Shown in pieces: positions 39,541 through 51,315 of a stretch of 64,000 nucleotides of DNA. Each line of letters starts with the position of its first letter. Positions within the stretch are counted from its first letter, which is position 1. Source of the DNA: Alphaproteobacteria bacterium (GTDB lineage: Bacteria > Pseudomonadota > Alphaproteobacteria > Micropepsales > Micropepsaceae); the NCBI GenBank assembly GCA_019245415.1, contig JAFARO010000003.1, positions 248,001-312,000 on the forward strand, given 5' to 3'. The notes under the pieces are model-generated. The model was not told where the DNA came from. It ran no database searches and saw only the letters and a program-made list of their open reading frames with translations. The position numbers were made by a program, and so were the translations under genes.

Positions 39541-40979
39541 GCCGCCGCAGCGGCCATTTCGAACTTGTCGCGTTCGCCTTCGAGCGGCAGCACGACATAG
39601 GCGCAGCAGCCCTTGCCCGGTTCGCTCTCGAGCCAGGCGCGGCCGCCATGCAGCTCCGCGAGGCCGCGGATGAGCGCGAGGCCCAGGCCCGTTCCGCCGG
39701 CCTGACGATCGTAGCGGTTGTCGACCTGGCTGAAGGGGGTGAAGATCCGGTCCAGTTTCTCGCGCGGGATGCCGGGGCCGTTGTCCTGCACCGAGATCTG
39801 AAACCCGCCGCCGCGTGCCGCAGTGCCGAGCACCGTGATGCGGCCGCCCTCCGGCGTGAATTTGACCGCGTTGGAAACGAGATTGATCAGGATCTGCTTC
39901 AGTGCCCGCTCGTCGGCGAACAGCGGCGGCGCGGACATGTCGACGGAAATGTTCAGCTCCTGATGCTTTTCCCGCGCCTTCGCGCCCAACAGCTTCAGCG
40001 CCAGCTCGAACGTGCGCTGGGCTTCCAGCCGCTGCGGTTCGATCTCCATCTTGCCGGCCTCGATCTTGGCGACGTCGAGCAGATCGTTGATCAGGCTGAG
40101 CAGATGCGCGCCGGAGGAATGGATGTCGCCGGCATATTCCTTGTAGCGCGGCGAGCCCGTCGGACCGAAGCATTCCTGCGCGATGATTTCGGAAAAGCCG
40201 AGGATGGCGTTCAGCGGCGTGCGCAGCTCGTGGCTCATATTGGCGAGGAACGCGGTCTTGGAAGCGTTCGCGGTCTCCGCCTCGAAGCGTTTGCGCAGCG
40301 CGTCGTCGCGGGTCTCTTCGAGTTCGCGCGCCAAATCCTCGACCTGAAAGCGCAGGCGCGAATCCTCGTCCAGCCGGTGCATCATGCGCCTGCCGTCGAA
40401 CAGAAGCTGCATCGCGACCAGCGGGATGACGATGGCGATGCCGTAGTCGAGCGCGCTATTGCCGAAGGCAAAGCGCAGCGATGCGAGCGCCGCGAAGGGC
40501 GCGAGGCTCGCCAGGAACATGTCCATGTGGCTGGCGCGGCTGACGACCAACCCGGCCAGGATGGAGATCGTCGCCGCCGCGATGAAGAGGTGATTGAGCT
40601 GGCTTGCGCCGTCCCACAACAGCCATGGCATCAGCCCCCAGGCGACGCTGATCGCGACCTGCATCGCCACCAGCCGGCCGAACCAGCTATGGGTGCGCGC
40701 CAGCCCACCATTGCCATCCGTCTCGCGATGATAGAACGACACGACCCGGTCGAGCGCGAACATGGTTGCGGCGATCAGGGCGGGTGCGACCAGGGCGCGG
40801 CTGAAGGGCGTCGCGCCCACCAGTCCGACTTCGTCCGAAGCGAGGAATGCGATGAACAGCGACCACAACGGCGCGGTGACGCGCGTGGCGCGCAACGTTT
40901 CGGCTGTCAGATCGAGCTGCGACTTGAGAACGCGGCCGTCGGCGCTTCTTTGAACCCGCAACCGTTTGCCAAAACCCAC
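39537..40979 (-). CDS. Membrane sensor histidine kinase 1 of a tandem pair
   Basis: 480 aa. Residues about 35-195 hold six hydrophobic helices without a large periplasmic loop; a short coiled coil (DEDSRLRFQVEDLARELEE in part) leads to the HisKA domain with the phospho-accepting His250 in MSHELRTPLNAILGFS; the HATPase_c domain has NLVSNAVKFTP, DNGPGIP, FSQVDNRYDRQAGGTGLGL. The sequence is PleC/DivJ-like. Start GTG 40979. No receiver domain and no response-regulator gene next to it. It lies downstream of a close paralogue, 93 bp apart. Confidence 0.93.
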   Translation of the reverse strand: MGFGKRLRVQRSADGRVLKSQLDLTAETLRATRVTAPLWSLFIAFLASDEVGLVGATPFSRALVAPALIAATMFALDRVVSFYHRETDGNGGLARTHSWFGRLVAMQVAISVAWGLMPWLLWDGASQLNHLFIAAATISILAGLVVSRASHMDMFLASLAPFAALASLRFAFGNSALDYGIAIVIPLVAMQLLFDGRRMMHRLDEDSRLRFQVEDLARELEETRDDALRKRFEAETANASKTAFLANMSHELRTPLNAILGFSEIIAQECFGPTGSPRYKEYAGDIHSSGAHLLSLINDLLDVAKIEAGKMEIEPQRLEAQRTFELALKLLGAKAREKHQELNISVDMSAPPLFADERALKQILINLVSNAVKFTPEGGRITVLGTAARGGGFQISVQDNGPGIPREKLDRIFTPFSQVDNRYDRQAGGTGLGLALIRGLAELHGGRAWLESEPGKGCCAYVVLPLEGERDKFEMAAAAA

Positions 40980-41072
40980 GGCCCAATCCCTTGCTTATCC
41001 TGCTCCGCCTTGGGCGGTGGACAGGGATGGTAAGGACGCACCGTTAAAATTTACTGAGAAAAAGTCCGTAGT

Positions 41073-42503
<1,431 letters not shown>

Positions 42504-42605
42504 GCTCGCAGGTTACCTACCGCGCGTTAACGGAGGCCTTCCATGCGAAGGTGTGCAACCCGCAGCTTTTCGTTAACCTGAACAAATCATTCGAATCGCG
42601 AAACC

Positions 42606-44570
42606 ATGGCAAAAGCTCCCGATCTCTTCGATTCCGCCCCCGCCTCCTCCAAGGCCTATACCGCCAAGGACATCGAGGTCCTGGAGGGACTGGAACCAGT
42701 CCGACGCCGCCCCGGCATGTACATCGGCGGCACCGACGAGGCCGCTCTGCACCATCTCGCGGCGGAGATCCTTGACAACGCCATGGACGAAGCCGTCGCC
42801 GGCTTCGCGACGCGCATCGAAGTGGATCTCGAGCCGAACGACGTCCTCACCGTTCGCGACAACGGTCGCGGCATACCGATCGATCCGCATCCCAAGTTCA
42901 AGAACAAGTCCGCCCTCGAAGTCATCATGACCACCCTGCATTCGGGCGGGAAGTTCGGCGGCAAGGTCTACGACACCTCGGGCGGACTTCACGGCGTCGG
43001 CTCGTCGGTGGTCAACGCGCTGTCGGAATGGATGGAGGTCGAAGTCGATCGCGACCGCCGCGGCCACCAGATGCGCTTCGAGCGCGGCAAGCCGGTGGGC
43101 AAGCTCAAAGACATCGGCGCAGTCAATCGCCGCGGCACGATCGTCAGGTTCCATCCCGATCCGCAGATCTTCAAGGATGCGCATTTCTCGGCCGCGCGGC
43201 TCTACCGGATGGTCAAGTCCAAGGCCTATCTGTTTCGCGGCGTCGAGATCCGCTGGCGCTGCGATCCCGCGCTGGTCCGCGGCGAGACACCGGCCGAGGA
43301 GACGCTCAAGTTCCCCGGGGGTCTGCTCGATTTCCTGCGCGGCGAAGTGGGCGCCGGCGAGACCGTCACGCCGCGCGAGTTCTTCGGCCGCATCGAAAGC
43401 AACGGCAAGGGCGCCGTCGAATGGGCCATCACCTGGGCGCCGGCGATCGAGCCGTTCCTGCAATCCTATTGCAACACCATTCCCACGCCCCAGGGCGGTA
43501 CCCACGAACAGGGCTTGCGAAATGCACTGACGCGGGCTTTGCGCGCCCATGGCGAACGCGTCAACAGCCGCAAGACCGCTTTGGTCACGCCCGACGATCT
43601 GATGGCGCAGGCTTGCGCGGTGCTCTCCGTCTTCATCCGCGAGCCGGAATTCCAAGGACAGACCAAGGAGAAATTGTCGACGCCGGACGCGCAGCGCCTG
43701 GTCGAGAACGTGGTGCGCGATCACTTCGACCATTGGCTGGCGGAAAATCCCGCGGATGCGGACCGACTGTTCAATTTCGTCCTCGATCTGGCGGAGGACC
43801 GTCTCAGGCGCCGTCAGGAGAAGGAGACCCAGCGCAAATCGGCGACGCGCAAGCTTCGCCTGCCCGGCAAGCTCGCGGACTGCACAAAGTCGGGGCAGGA
43901 TGGGACCGAGATATTCCTCGTCGAGGGCGACAGCGCCGGCGGCTCCGCCAAGCAGGCCCGCGATCGCGCCACGCAGGCCGTTTTGCCCCTGCGCGGCAAA
44001 ATCCTCAATGTCGCCAGCGCCGCCGCGGGCAAACTCGCGCAGAACCAGGAACTCAGCGATCTGGTGCAGGCGCTGGGCTGCGGCACGGGGGCGAAATACC
44101 GCGACGACGATCTGCGCTACGAGCGGGTGATCATCATGACCGACGCCGACGTCGACGGCGCCCACATCGCTTCGCTGCTGCTGACTTTCTTCTATCGCGA
44201 GATGCCGCGGCTGATCGCCAAAGGCCATCTCCACCTCGCCATGCCGCCGCTCTACCGGCTCAGCCATGGCGGCACCATCGTCTATGCCCGCGACGAGGCG
44301 GACCGCGCCCGGCTGCTCAAGAGCGCCTTCAAGCCCAACGCGAAGGTCGAAGTGTCCCGCTTCAAGGGGCTTGGCGAAATGATGCCGGCGCAGCTCAAGG
44401 AGACGACGATGAGGCCCGGCAAGCGTGCCCTGGTGCGTGTCGAGATCGCGGAAGCCGAGAAGTCGCGAACCGAGAACCTGGTCGAGCGGCTGATGGGCAA
44501 GAAGCCGGAGCTGCGCTTTCAGTTCATCCAGGAGAACGCCCAATTCGCCGCCGCGGCGGTGGATATATGA
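42606..44570 (+). CDS. parE: DNA topoisomerase IV subunit B
   Basis: 654 aa ATPase subunit that decatenates chromosomes with ParC. GHKL ATPase motifs: LDNAMDEAVAGFA, VRDNGRGIPIDPH, GGLHGVGSSVVNALS; TOPRIM residues: Glu440 in VEGDSAGGSAKQARD and the acidic set at about 513-517 in TDADVDGAHI. Length and the QTKEKLSTPDAQ region favour ParE over GyrB (about 800 aa). Divergent from histidine kinase 2. parC is not in the window. Confidence 0.96.
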   Translation: MAKAPDLFDSAPASSKAYTAKDIEVLEGLEPVRRRPGMYIGGTDEAALHHLAAEILDNAMDEAVAGFATRIEVDLEPNDVLTVRDNGRGIPIDPHPKFKNKSALEVIMTTLHSGGKFGGKVYDTSGGLHGVGSSVVNALSEWMEVEVDRDRRGHQMRFERGKPVGKLKDIGAVNRRGTIVRFHPDPQIFKDAHFSAARLYRMVKSKAYLFRGVEIRWRCDPALVRGETPAEETLKFPGGLLDFLRGEVGAGETVTPREFFGRIESNGKGAVEWAITWAPAIEPFLQSYCNTIPTPQGGTHEQGLRNALTRALRAHGERVNSRKTALVTPDDLMAQACAVLSVFIREPEFQGQTKEKLSTPDAQRLVENVVRDHFDHWLAENPADADRLFNFVLDLAEDRLRRRQEKETQRKSATRKLRLPGKLADCTKSGQDGTEIFLVEGDSAGGSAKQARDRATQAVLPLRGKILNVASAAAGKLAQNQELSDLVQALGCGTGAKYRDDDLRYERVIIMTDADVDGAHIASLLLTFFYREMPRLIAKGHLHLAMPPLYRLSHGGTIVYARDEADRARLLKSAFKPNAKVEVSRFKGLGEMMPAQLKETTMRPGKRALVRVEIAEAEKSRTENLVERLMGKKPELRFQFIQENAQFAAAAVDI

Positions 44571-44585
44571 ACCAAATTCTTCGCG

Positions 44586-45269
44586 TCACTGGATCGGCGT
44601 CGAATTCTTCATCCGCGTCAGCATGACGATGCCCAGATAGGCTGCGAGCGAGAGCAGCATGTGCCAGAGGAAATGCGTGCCGAACGGGATCGTGCGGCAG
44701 GTCAACAGATCGACGGAACGCGCGGTCGCGGCGGCGACGCCGCACAGCACGGCGACGAACCCGAGCGCGGCCACGCCGGCACCGAAGCGCGCGCGCGTGA
44801 CGGCGGCGAGAACGAAGCCGAGTGCTGCGATCGCGAAAAACGCCGGCAGAAACCCGAACGCCGGCGGCATGCCCTGCATGTTCGGGCCGTAGCGCCGCCA
44901 TAGGAAGATCGAAGCGGCGGCCAACGCGATCGTGCCGACGGCCCCCAGCAGACCGGCAAGCGAACCGAACAAGGCCCGGAACCACAAACCCGCCATCGCG
45001 AACAGAAACAGCAATCCCGGCAGTGCGTCGAAGGCCAGCGCGAGCGGCACGCGCAGGCCGTGCCAGGCGAAGCTGCCGATGCCCGTCGCGAACAGCAGGA
45101 ACAGCAGCACTGCGAGATCCAAAGGCATGCCGATGCGGGCGCGGCGCACCTCGCGCAATGCCAGGATCGCGGCGATGATGATGAAGATGTTGGTGAGCGT
45201 GTTCACCGGCTCCGCCATGAACAGCCAAGGATGTCCGGTCTCGCAGTAGATCGGTCCGTGCGGTGTCAT
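44586..45269 (-). CDS. Alkaline-ceramidase-like membrane hydrolase (CREST superfamily)
   Basis: 227 aa, about seven transmembrane helices. The residues that form the zinc/catalytic site in human ACER3 are all present at matching spacing: Ser66 and His70 in GIGSFAWH, Asp81 in FDALPG, His199 and His203 in GTHFLWHML. The N-terminal YCETG...AEPVNTLTN matches the calcium-site segment of alkaline ceramidases. This supports an amide hydrolase acting on a membrane lipid, possibly ceramide. Its ATG overlaps the stop of the M28 peptidase (ATGA), so the two are translationally coupled. Confidence 0.85.
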   Translation of the reverse strand: MTPHGPIYCETGHPWLFMAEPVNTLTNIFIIIAAILALREVRRARIGMPLDLAVLLFLLFATGIGSFAWHGLRVPLALAFDALPGLLFLFAMAGLWFRALFGSLAGLLGAVGTIALAAASIFLWRRYGPNMQGMPPAFGFLPAFFAIAALGFVLAAVTRARFGAGVAALGFVAVLCGVAAATARSVDLLTCRTIPFGTHFLWHMLLSLAAYLGIVMLTRMKNSTPIQ

Positions 45270-47551
45270 TTCGAATCCTTAGCGGGAATTGCGATCGCAG
45301 CCGCCAGGACGGTGACGTCGCCGGATTGCGATGGAATTGCGTTCGCCGGCCGCGCCGCGACCAGCTTTGCCGCGAAGGCCGGCAAGCCGAAGCGCTGCTC
45401 GATCACGGTCAACTTGAAGGCATCTCTGCTGGCCACATCGAGCGTCAAGCTCAAGTCGCGGCAATCGCCGGAGTCGCACAGCAGGACGGTGTCGCTCGAG
45501 AAATCCTTCGGCACATCGAGACGCGCGGAGCGGACAACGGCTCGGCGAAGCCGCGCGGCTTTGGGTATGACGACGAACAGGGATGAGGTCTGCTCGGAGC
45601 CGTGAAGCACCACGCTGATCCGTCGCCCCTCGGCAAGCGGCGCAATCTGCGTCACCTGCCCCGACGGCGGCGGGAAGCGAAGCGGACCGGGCGCGGCCGC
45701 GTTGTAGGTCACCGGGAAAGGTCCCTCCACCACGGGTGCGGGCTCGGCCGCGAACGGAGCAGCATTGCGCAGCGCAGCCGGCAGCGGTGCGTTTGCATCC
45801 AGCACCCAGTACGCCTTGTGCGTGGACGAGTCTTCGGCATAGCGGATGCTGAGACGCTGCGCCTTGGTTCGGCTGTAGGCCGGCTGCGCCCCGGCAATGC
45901 CGGTGGCGATCAGGGCCGCTCCCACAACAAATCCCACAGCGCCTGTCCAGAGGCTGCGCGACATGGCCGGCGCGTCGAGGAACGGCAACAGAGTCATCGC
46001 GGCAAACGCCGCCGGCACGGTGAAGAGCGGATTGAGCCGCAGGCCCATCAAGCCTTCGCCGGCCGCGACCAATCCGATCCACACGATAAGAGCGAGAAGC
46101 GCCGGCACGGCGAAGGGCCAAAGCCGCATTCGCTCCGGCAAGGTCCACGACGCCAGCGCTGCGAACGCCGCCACGAGCGCCGGGAAAAGGAAATACGGAC
46201 TGAGACCGGGGACCAACAGCGCGGTGATGAGCGCCAGTGCGGCAAACCAAAGCCATACCGCGAACAGCGTCGCGCGCGCCGGCGCCATGCGTCCGAAGAA
46301 CAGCGCGGCGGCGATCATGCCCAGCGTCAATCCTTCGCGCAGCGCAATCGGGTAGGCATAGCTCGGGTCGGGCTGGCCGGAGATCAGCTGCGCCGCGCCG
46401 TGCAGGAGCCAACCCAGCACTGCGCAGACAACGATCAGCACGAGCGGCAACAACCCTGCCCGCAACCATGTACGCCCGCCGACAGTCTTCTCGCGATAGG
46501 CGGTAAACAGTAGGATCAGCAGCGCGACAAAGGCCAGCGGTGCGGTCCACGCAGCCGCCAAGCGCGGCACGCCATAGCCCATCAGATCGAGATAGACCTC
46601 GTCATGGCCGCGCAGCCTGTCGAACGGCGTCTGCGCCAGCACGGCCGCCAGCCCCAGCATGTTGTCGCCCTGCTCCTGCAGCGTAAGCCGGCTCAAATTG
46701 CGGCGCGTGTCGAGCGGGGTGTGATAATCCGCGACGTTGTCGGAGAACGCGAAATTGTACGCGGGATATCCGCGCTTCAAGAACAGCGTCAGGTCGGTGT
46801 CGTTGGGCAGGCGCTTGTAGATCTCCGCGAACAGGGAGCTGGTCGCATGGAACGGCACGGCATGCGCGTAGATGTCGATCAGCGCGGAGTCGCCGGGGCT
46901 GGTCTGGAACAGAAGGCTGCGTCCTTCCGTGCCGCGCGCCTCGACATTGACGACGACGCCGACGCGCGCGCTCAGCGCCTTGTTCTCCAGGAATGCTTCC
47001 GCGCCCAAAAGGCCCGCCTCTTCGCCGTCGGTGATGACGGCGAGCACCGGATGCAGCGTCTTGGCGCCATGCGCGCGCAAAGCCCGCGCGGTCTCGAGCA
47101 CGGTCGCCACGCCGGACTCGTCGTCGGAAGCACCGGGGCCTGCGGGGACCGAGTCGTAATGGGCGAGCAGCACCACGGCTTTGCCCTGCCCCGGCAGCAC
47201 GTCCGCAATCACGTCGGTGACCGTGGCGCAAGGCACATAGGCGAAACCGCGCCAGACGTTGCAGGTGAAAGCCGTCACGGTCCTGGCGTTCACGCCGATC
47301 TTCGCAAACTCGGCGATGATGCGCGCACGCACCGCTGCGTTCTCGTCGCTCGACACCGGGTGCGGCCGCTCGGGACCGAGCAGCCGGCCCAGCGTCGCGT
47401 AGGCGCGGCCCGAAGAGAATTGCTCCACCGGTGCATCCGGCCCAAGCACCGCGGGCTTGGCATAGTCGTACTTCGTCACGAACCACACGGCGATCGCGAG
47501 TGCCGCGAGAAACAGCACGCGCAATACCGACGCGATATCCGATCTGTCCAT
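45266..47551 (-). CDS. M28 family metallopeptidase with C-terminal membrane domain
   Basis: 761 aa. One N-terminal helix, then a zinc aminopeptidase domain (about 40-330): His131 and Asp133 in LLAHYDSVPAGPG, Asp143 in ASDDESGVATVLE, glutamates in TDGEEAGLLG, His near DYHTPLDT. After it come about eight or nine helices (350-600) and a C-terminal soluble beta-rich domain. The design is that of the ER-aminopeptidase/Fxna-like M28 peptidases, here in the bacterial inner membrane with the catalytic domain probably periplasmic. It starts at ATG 47551 and is followed by the ceramidase-like gene in a 4-nt overlap. Confidence 0.9.
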   Translation of the reverse strand: MDRSDIASVLRVLFLAALAIAVWFVTKYDYAKPAVLGPDAPVEQFSSGRAYATLGRLLGPERPHPVSSDENAAVRARIIAEFAKIGVNARTVTAFTCNVWRGFAYVPCATVTDVIADVLPGQGKAVVLLAHYDSVPAGPGASDDESGVATVLETARALRAHGAKTLHPVLAVITDGEEAGLLGAEAFLENKALSARVGVVVNVEARGTEGRSLLFQTSPGDSALIDIYAHAVPFHATSSLFAEIYKRLPNDTDLTLFLKRGYPAYNFAFSDNVADYHTPLDTRRNLSRLTLQEQGDNMLGLAAVLAQTPFDRLRGHDEVYLDLMGYGVPRLAAAWTAPLAFVALLILLFTAYREKTVGGRTWLRAGLLPLVLIVVCAVLGWLLHGAAQLISGQPDPSYAYPIALREGLTLGMIAAALFFGRMAPARATLFAVWLWFAALALITALLVPGLSPYFLFPALVAAFAALASWTLPERMRLWPFAVPALLALIVWIGLVAAGEGLMGLRLNPLFTVPAAFAAMTLLPFLDAPAMSRSLWTGAVGFVVGAALIATGIAGAQPAYSRTKAQRLSIRYAEDSSTHKAYWVLDANAPLPAALRNAAPFAAEPAPVVEGPFPVTYNAAAPGPLRFPPPSGQVTQIAPLAEGRRISVVLHGSEQTSSLFVVIPKAARLRRAVVRSARLDVPKDFSSDTVLLCDSGDCRDLSLTLDVASRDAFKLTVIEQRFGLPAFAAKLVAARPANAIPSQSGDVTVLAAAIAIPAKDSK

Positions 47552-47618
47552 TGGCCTGCCCCCGAATCCGGAGGTATCCAGACTTTTCCGGCAGCCGGGG
47601 TCAATCGCGACACTGTTG

Positions 47619-47659
47619 TTGACTTCAGGGAGGCCAACACCATATATCGTCTCGATATA
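47619..47659 (+). promoter_or_regulatory. Promoter with inverted repeat upstream of the DEAD-box gene
   Basis: TTGACT (47619-47624) with ATATAT/TATATC starting 17 or 18 nt downstream (47642-47648) is a good sigma-70-type promoter. Its -10 region is one arm of a perfect inverted repeat, TATATCG-TCT-CGATATA (47643-47659), so a repressor could block it. The leader to the ATG is about 65 nt. Confidence 0.6.
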
Positions 47660-47720
47660 GGATTCGGTCGCCAATTCGGGGGACCGACAGGGCGCGACCA
47701 TGCGCCCGTAACAGGAGCGC

Positions 47721-49403
<1,683 letters not shown>

Positions 49404-49494
49404 GCCGTCATTCGCTTCTGGCAAAGCTGCGCCCGGCACCGGAACCTGTGACGGCGCGAAGTGTTTCCTTCTGGCCAGCAGAAGGATTGGATTC

Positions 49495-49728
49495 GTGAGC
49501 GAAAAGGCAAAGCGCGAAGCCGATGGCGTGACCCATCACAAACCGGGCTCCGTCGATCAGCAGATGGAAGACACCTTCCCGGCCAGCGACCCGCCGTCCT
49601 TTTCCCCGGGCGCCATCGGCGCGCCGGAAGATCGCAAGACCAAGCCCAAGACCGCCGAAAGCGGCGCCGTGAAGGCGGCCGAGAAGAAGGTCAAGAGCGG
49701 CGACGCGAAGAGGCCGGAGACGTATTGA
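49495..49728 (+). CDS. Small conserved hydrophilic protein with FPASDPP motif
   Basis: 77 aa from GTG 49495. Highly charged and without hydrophobic segments, probably disordered. The central motif QQMEDTFPASDPPSFSPG is one I have seen in many small alphaproteobacterial proteins of unknown function (recollection). The C-terminus is Lys/Ala-rich. It lies 91 bp after the helicase gene and converges on the aldehyde dehydrogenase. A ribosome binding site is plausible (AGAAGGA about ten bases upstream). Confidence 0.8.
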   Translation: MSEKAKREADGVTHHKPGSVDQQMEDTFPASDPPSFSPGAIGAPEDRKTKPKTAESGAVKAAEKKVKSGDAKRPETY

Positions 49729-49731
49729 CCT

Positions 49732-51186
49732 TCAGCGCTTGATGCCGCCGCTCACCACCTTGCGGAACTTCGCGCCGAAGGGCGGGCGCAGCATCGCGGT
49801 GAGATCGGACTTGGCCTGCTGGAACACCGCCTTGGCGTGACTGAATGTCCGAAAGCCGTCGACGCCGTGATAGGCGCCCATGCCGGACGGGCCGATGCCG
49901 CCGAACGGCAGATCCTCCATCGCCACATGCATCACCACGTCGTTGACGGTGACGCCGCCCGAGGTGGTACGGGTCACGACGCGCTCCTGCTCTGCCGCAT
50001 CGTTGCCGAAGTAATAGAGCCCGAGCGGACGCGGATGTTCGTTCACATAGGCGATGGCCTCGTCCATGCTGTCATAGGCTTTGACCGGCAGCAGCGGACC
50101 GAAGATCTCGTCCTTCATGATCTTCATGTCGTCGGTCGGGTTGAGCACCAGGGTCGGCGGGATCTTGTGGAACGGCTGCTGGCGGAAATCCTCCTTCGCC
50201 GGATTGATCTCGACGATCTCGGCGCCCTTGGCCCGCGCATCGTCGATATAGCCCATCAGACGGTCGTAATGGCGCTGGTTGATGGCCGAGGTGTAGTCCG
50301 GATTGTCTTTCAGCGTCGGGAACATCGTGGTGACGGCCTTGACCGCCTCGCCGACGAAGTCCTGCACCCTGTCCTTCGGCACCAGCATGTAGTCGGGCGC
50401 CAGGCAGATTTGTCCGGCGTTCAGCGTCTTGCCGTTCATTACCCGCTTGGCGGCGAGCGGCAGCTCGGCGCTGCGCGAGACGATCACCGGGGACTTGCCG
50501 CCCAGTTCGAGCGTCGTGGGCACGAGGTTCTCCGCCGCCGCGCGCTGCACGTGATAGGCGATCGCTGTGGCTCCGGTGAACAGAAGATGGTCGAACGGCA
50601 GCGAGGAGAACGCATGCCCCACTTCCGGTCCGCCCAATATTACGGCGACCTCGCTTTCGTCATACGCCTGGTGGAACAGCCGCGCCATCAATTCGGACGA
50701 GCGCGGCGTGTACTCGCTGGGCTTGATCATCACGCGATTGCCGGCGGCGAAGATGCCCGCAAGCGGGGTGAAGGTGAGATTGAAGGGGAAGTTCCACGGG
50801 CTGATGACGCCGACGACGCCCTTGGGCTGATACTCGATATGCGCCTTGGCGCCGAACAGCCCCAATGCCGCGGGCGTCACCTTGCGCCGCTCGCGCTTCA
50901 TCCAGCTCTTCACATGCTTGCGGGCATGCTTGAGCGGGCCGATGGAACCGGAGACGTCGGTGAACAGGCTGGCATCGACGGAGCGGTGGCCGAAATCCTC
51001 GCGCAGCGCTTCGGCGATGGCGTCGCGATTGTCGACCAGCAGACCGATCGCACGATCGATGCGCGCGATGCGAACCTCCGCGCTGGGCGGGCCGTCCTTG
51101 ATGTGGGCGGCGCGCTGGCGCAGGAGCACCTCCTGCATCCTTTTGGTGTCCGCCGCCGGTTCCGACCTGATCGCCGCCGCGCTCAT
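49732..51186 (-). CDS. Aldehyde dehydrogenase, coniferyl-aldehyde-dehydrogenase type
   Basis: 484 aa. NAD-binding segment VVGVISPWNFPFNLTFTPLA in part, general-base Glu in TLELGGKSP and nucleophile Cys in NAGQICLAPDY; the C-terminal half has DEIFGPLLPV and DLPFGGIGPSGMGAYHG. The IKPSEYTPRSS segment and overall length place it with the coniferyl aldehyde dehydrogenase branch, which also oxidises fatty aldehydes. The ATG at 51186 is preferred over 51192 because GGAGG then sits seven bases upstream. A perfect palindrome lies just before it. Confidence 0.92.
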   Translation of the reverse strand: MSAAAIRSEPAADTKRMQEVLLRQRAAHIKDGPPSAEVRIARIDRAIGLLVDNRDAIAEALREDFGHRSVDASLFTDVSGSIGPLKHARKHVKSWMKRERRKVTPAALGLFGAKAHIEYQPKGVVGVISPWNFPFNLTFTPLAGIFAAGNRVMIKPSEYTPRSSELMARLFHQAYDESEVAVILGGPEVGHAFSSLPFDHLLFTGATAIAYHVQRAAAENLVPTTLELGGKSPVIVSRSAELPLAAKRVMNGKTLNAGQICLAPDYMLVPKDRVQDFVGEAVKAVTTMFPTLKDNPDYTSAINQRHYDRLMGYIDDARAKGAEIVEINPAKEDFRQQPFHKIPPTLVLNPTDDMKIMKDEIFGPLLPVKAYDSMDEAIAYVNEHPRPLGLYYFGNDAAEQERVVTRTTSGGVTVNDVVMHVAMEDLPFGGIGPSGMGAYHGVDGFRTFSHAKAVFQQAKSDLTAMLRPPFGAKFRKVVSGGIKR

Positions 51187-51204
51187 TCGCATGCCTCCAA
51201 TGAT

Positions 51205-51217
51205 AATTTGTCAAATT
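51205..51217. promoter_or_regulatory. Perfect palindrome upstream of the aldehyde dehydrogenase gene
   Basis: AATTTGTCAAATT, 6-bp arms around one base, 18 bp before the chosen start, in an otherwise GC-rich region. It is placed like an operator. The minus strand also contains TTGACA here, too close to the start to serve as the -35 box of this gene. Confidence 0.4.
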
Positions 51218-51315
51218 AAAGCAGCCGCATCCGGCAGCGGCAATGGCCGGGTTAACCGTTTCTTTCAATCCCTTGCGCACACTGCCGGCCGGTACCGTTC
51301 GAGCGCACATCCAAG

